Source of the DNA: Bremia lactucae
Taxonomy: Eukaryota; Oomycota; Peronosporomycetes; Peronosporales; Peronosporaceae
Direction of reading: 5' to 3'
Assembly (NCBI RefSeq): GCF_004359215.1
Contig: NC_090615.1
Location: 578,082 to 640,859 of the forward strand
Length of the DNA stretch: 62,778 nucleotides
The translations under genes and the position numbers were made by a program. Positions 61,294 through 62,778 of this stretch are shown one piece after another. The notes beneath the pieces are model-generated. The model had not been told where the DNA came from. It did not search any database and saw nothing but the letters and a program-made list of their open reading frames with translations. Within the stretch, counting starts at the first letter, position 1. Every line of letters starts with the position of its first letter.

Positions 61294-61440
61294 CAGACTT
61301 CGTCTTCGGATTTCCCGAAGACAACCACATAAACAATGGAATCCTTGTTTTTGTAGACAGATTCAGCAAGATGGTACATCTTGCTGCGGTACCAGAGTCG
61401 ATTACGGCTCCGGGTTGTGCCCGTGTCTTTATCGACAGGG
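61294..61440 (+). pseudogene. Stray family A integrase core fragment
   Basis: It encodes DFVFGFPEDNHINNGILVFV and DRFSKMVHLAAVPESITAPG, then stops at IDRDP. It lies in opposite orientation to A7. Confidence 0.75.
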
Positions 61441-61446
61441 ACCCTT

Positions 61447-62030
61447 AACGTCAGCAACCAGCTGGGATCGAGGCTTTCAGCTGTTTTGTGATGGTGGATA
61501 ACCGCACCAGCGAACAAGATAACTCGTTCGCTGCCCCTTCACATAACGGTGGTTTTGGATACGTTCCATAAGGAAACGCTGACCACCGTGGGAACCCACG
61601 AATGGTTGTGGTGGAGGAGGAAAAATTAGACCCGAACCGTACGTCGGATCTAATGTCGAGGACTGACAAAATCAATCACTTTCTCCATGATTTGGAGGAG
61701 GGACTTGACCACGAGCGCGGCAAGCGTCGCTCGTTGGAGCAGACGGTGCAGGTTCACCATATCGAGCGGTTGGAAGACCGTTCGAAGAGTGCGTACTCCA
61801 TGTTGGAGTACGAACGGAAATAGTATGCTGTTCACGATGAGTTGTCGTCAATTCATCGCAGTTTCGAGGATATTCGGAACCGGCATGGAACACTCCAATT
61901 CAACATGAGAATCTGTTTCGCGATCACAAAAATCTTTTAGGAATTCTTGAAAAGGGTGGTCAAATCCGTCCTCGGAAGAAGCCGCGTACTGATGGTACGG
62001 GCGGAGCCGATCAACGTAAAACGTAGGATG
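61447..62030 (+). pseudogene. aORF copy A7, C-terminal part
   Basis: It reads VDNRTSEQDNSFAAPSHNGG, EEEKLDPNRTSDLMSRTDK, INHFLHDLEEGLDHERGKRR, RRSLEQTVQVHHIERLEDRS and SAYSMLEYERK, then a stop (TAG 61821). After frameshifts come LLGILEKGG and RPRKKPRTDGTGGADQ. Frame 61602-61823 is open and opposite pol linker sequence. Confidence 0.7.
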
Positions 62031-62249
62031 TGATCGCATCGTACGTGGCAGTTCTATTGGGTATGCATTGCCTCTGCGACGCAGTACACGGAAAGGCCCA
62101 ATGAACTTGGGTAGTAGTTTACTGCTAACCACATTACTGACTTTACGCTTAGTTAGTTTTACCATAGAGAGTAGCATTCGATCATTAATTTTAAATGAAT
62201 GAACATTTGCTCTTCCATGTTTGTCTGCATTTCGTTTCTGTCGGTCCAC
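61650..62249 (-). pseudogene. Gypsy A7 SH3-like fold and linker
   Basis: Frame 62249-61848 has DRQKRNADKHGRANVHSFKI, KFIGPFRVLRRRGNAYPIEL and HPTFYVDRLRPYHQYAASSE. The linker continues in frames 61893-61672 and 61835-61650. The chromodomain itself follows weakly to about 61520. Confidence 0.75.
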
Positions 62250-62778
62250 TGCGTTAGCAATGGAATTCTGAACGAAACGTATTATTAATTCTCGAGTTTG
62301 CAGAAATTCTTCTGCTGACTCATTCGGTTTTGTCTTTTTTAGAGCGCTTTATGCGTACTGCCAAGAGATCATTCTCGTCTTCGATGTCGAGATCTTCGAC
62401 ATCGACATCACTCGCGTCGTTGTTAACTTCGACTCGTGATGAGCATGAGCCAGAAATGGCGTTGCTCGTGCGAGTCCACTCCCCCTTAAGCTAGAGGATC
62501 TCTTTAATTGAATGGGTTTGCGAGAATGGCGTAAGCCATTCACGAAGAACGGTGTATGCGTTGTAGACGCATGCACCGAATTATTTATGGCGAAATCGAC
62601 CAATGGTAAAACTCGCTCCAATTCGGATACGATTGGACGTAACCTCGAAGTATCTCTTCGAGGACGCGATTTACGCGTTCCGTCTAACCATCTATCTCTG
62701 GATGATCAGAAGTTGACATAGTCAGCCGTGTTCCGAGAGATCGGGAAACGGATTGCCAAACCTCCGTTGTAAACCGTG
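62250..62778 (-). pseudogene. Gypsy A7 integrase end, cut by window edge
   Basis: Frame 62621-62349 reads MERVLPLVDFAINNSVHAST and THTPFFVNGLRHSRKP, then the charged linker. Beyond 62621 the bases encode TERVNRVLEEILRGYVQSYP on the minus strand and the region before it. The element continues outside the window. Confidence 0.75.

Larger units (their letters stand above)
58745..62778 (-). mobile_element. Family A copy A7, inverted, runs off the right edge
   Basis: From right to left (minus strand) it has integrase (62778 to about 62530), linker, SH3 fold (62249-61848), a C-terminal aORF zone, foreign sequence (60690-61440) and the rest of aORF up to the LTR. The interior is a mosaic. Confidence 0.75.

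Overview
ORGANISM. The window looks like oomycete nuclear DNA, most likely from the Phytophthora/downy-mildew group. It has compact genes with 60-72 bp GT-AG introns, PAN/Apple-domain secreted proteins, a MATE carrier, a choline-transporter-like protein, a GT71-like glycosyltransferase, and a dense bed of chromodomain Ty3/Gypsy elements. No lookup was possible, so the species is not named. One 100-N gap lies at 45264-45363.

LAYOUT. (1) 1-19380 is repeats: a 5'-truncated Gypsy family A copy (1-3562), a small family D remnant (4412-5702), an inverted A fragment (5703-6872), a head-to-head pair of family B LTRs opening a degenerate B element (7306-15280), another B LTR and fragment (15282-16137), a family A LTR, a Copia 3' fragment sharing an apparently identical 761-bp block with 3434-4194, a tRNA-Asn tandem duplication, and one more A fragment. 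(2) 19383-21561 is a pogo/Tigger-type DNA transposon with TIRs, TA target duplication and an intron-containing transposase. (3) 21856-38115 is the gene island: PAN/Apple secreted protein, RRM+CCCH RNA-binding protein, GT71-like glycosyltransferase, a two-exon unknown gene, MATE transporter, two-exon choline-transporter-like gene, Apple-domain metallophosphatase, and a cysteine-rich single-pass membrane protein. (4) 38258-62778 is repeats again: an A deletion derivative with both LTRs and an internal inversion, a second inverted A copy, a partial family C gag-protease, a nearly full-length family C element (45470-52908) nested in a B LTR with a 5-bp target duplication, a 5'-truncated A copy holding a Copia-like solo LTR, and a last inverted A copy running off the right edge.

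MAIN FINDING. In the Gypsy copies, pol ends with an SH3-like fold plus chromodomain. The strand opposite pol, starting about 75 bp inside the 3' LTR, carries a second long reading frame (called aORF here). It runs back through the pol-to-LTR interval and then across the chromodomain and SH3 linker of pol, about 590 codons in family A. It has an acidic N-terminus, a central block (QAWSAFIRNVKDIGREAWL), and a C-terminal coiled coil with a basic tail. The divergent family B carries the same blocks in the same order, with many silent third-position differences. The central block lies outside pol, so pol conservation cannot explain it. The copies here are decayed (stops, frameshifts, an inversion), but copy A5 still has 540 bp open on both strands. 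Family C and a D remnant have similar antisense frames. This resembles the antisense-gene layout of some retroviruses, and I do not know of a description of it for these elements.

HOW THINGS WORK TOGETHER. The island genes are ordinary, independently oriented housekeeping or secretory genes, with no operon logic. The two PAN/Apple genes share a closely related N-terminal module. All Gypsy and Copia copies look inactivated; the pogo element is the least decayed mobile element. Nesting order, where visible, is B LTR before C insertion, and A6 before the Copia-like solo LTR.
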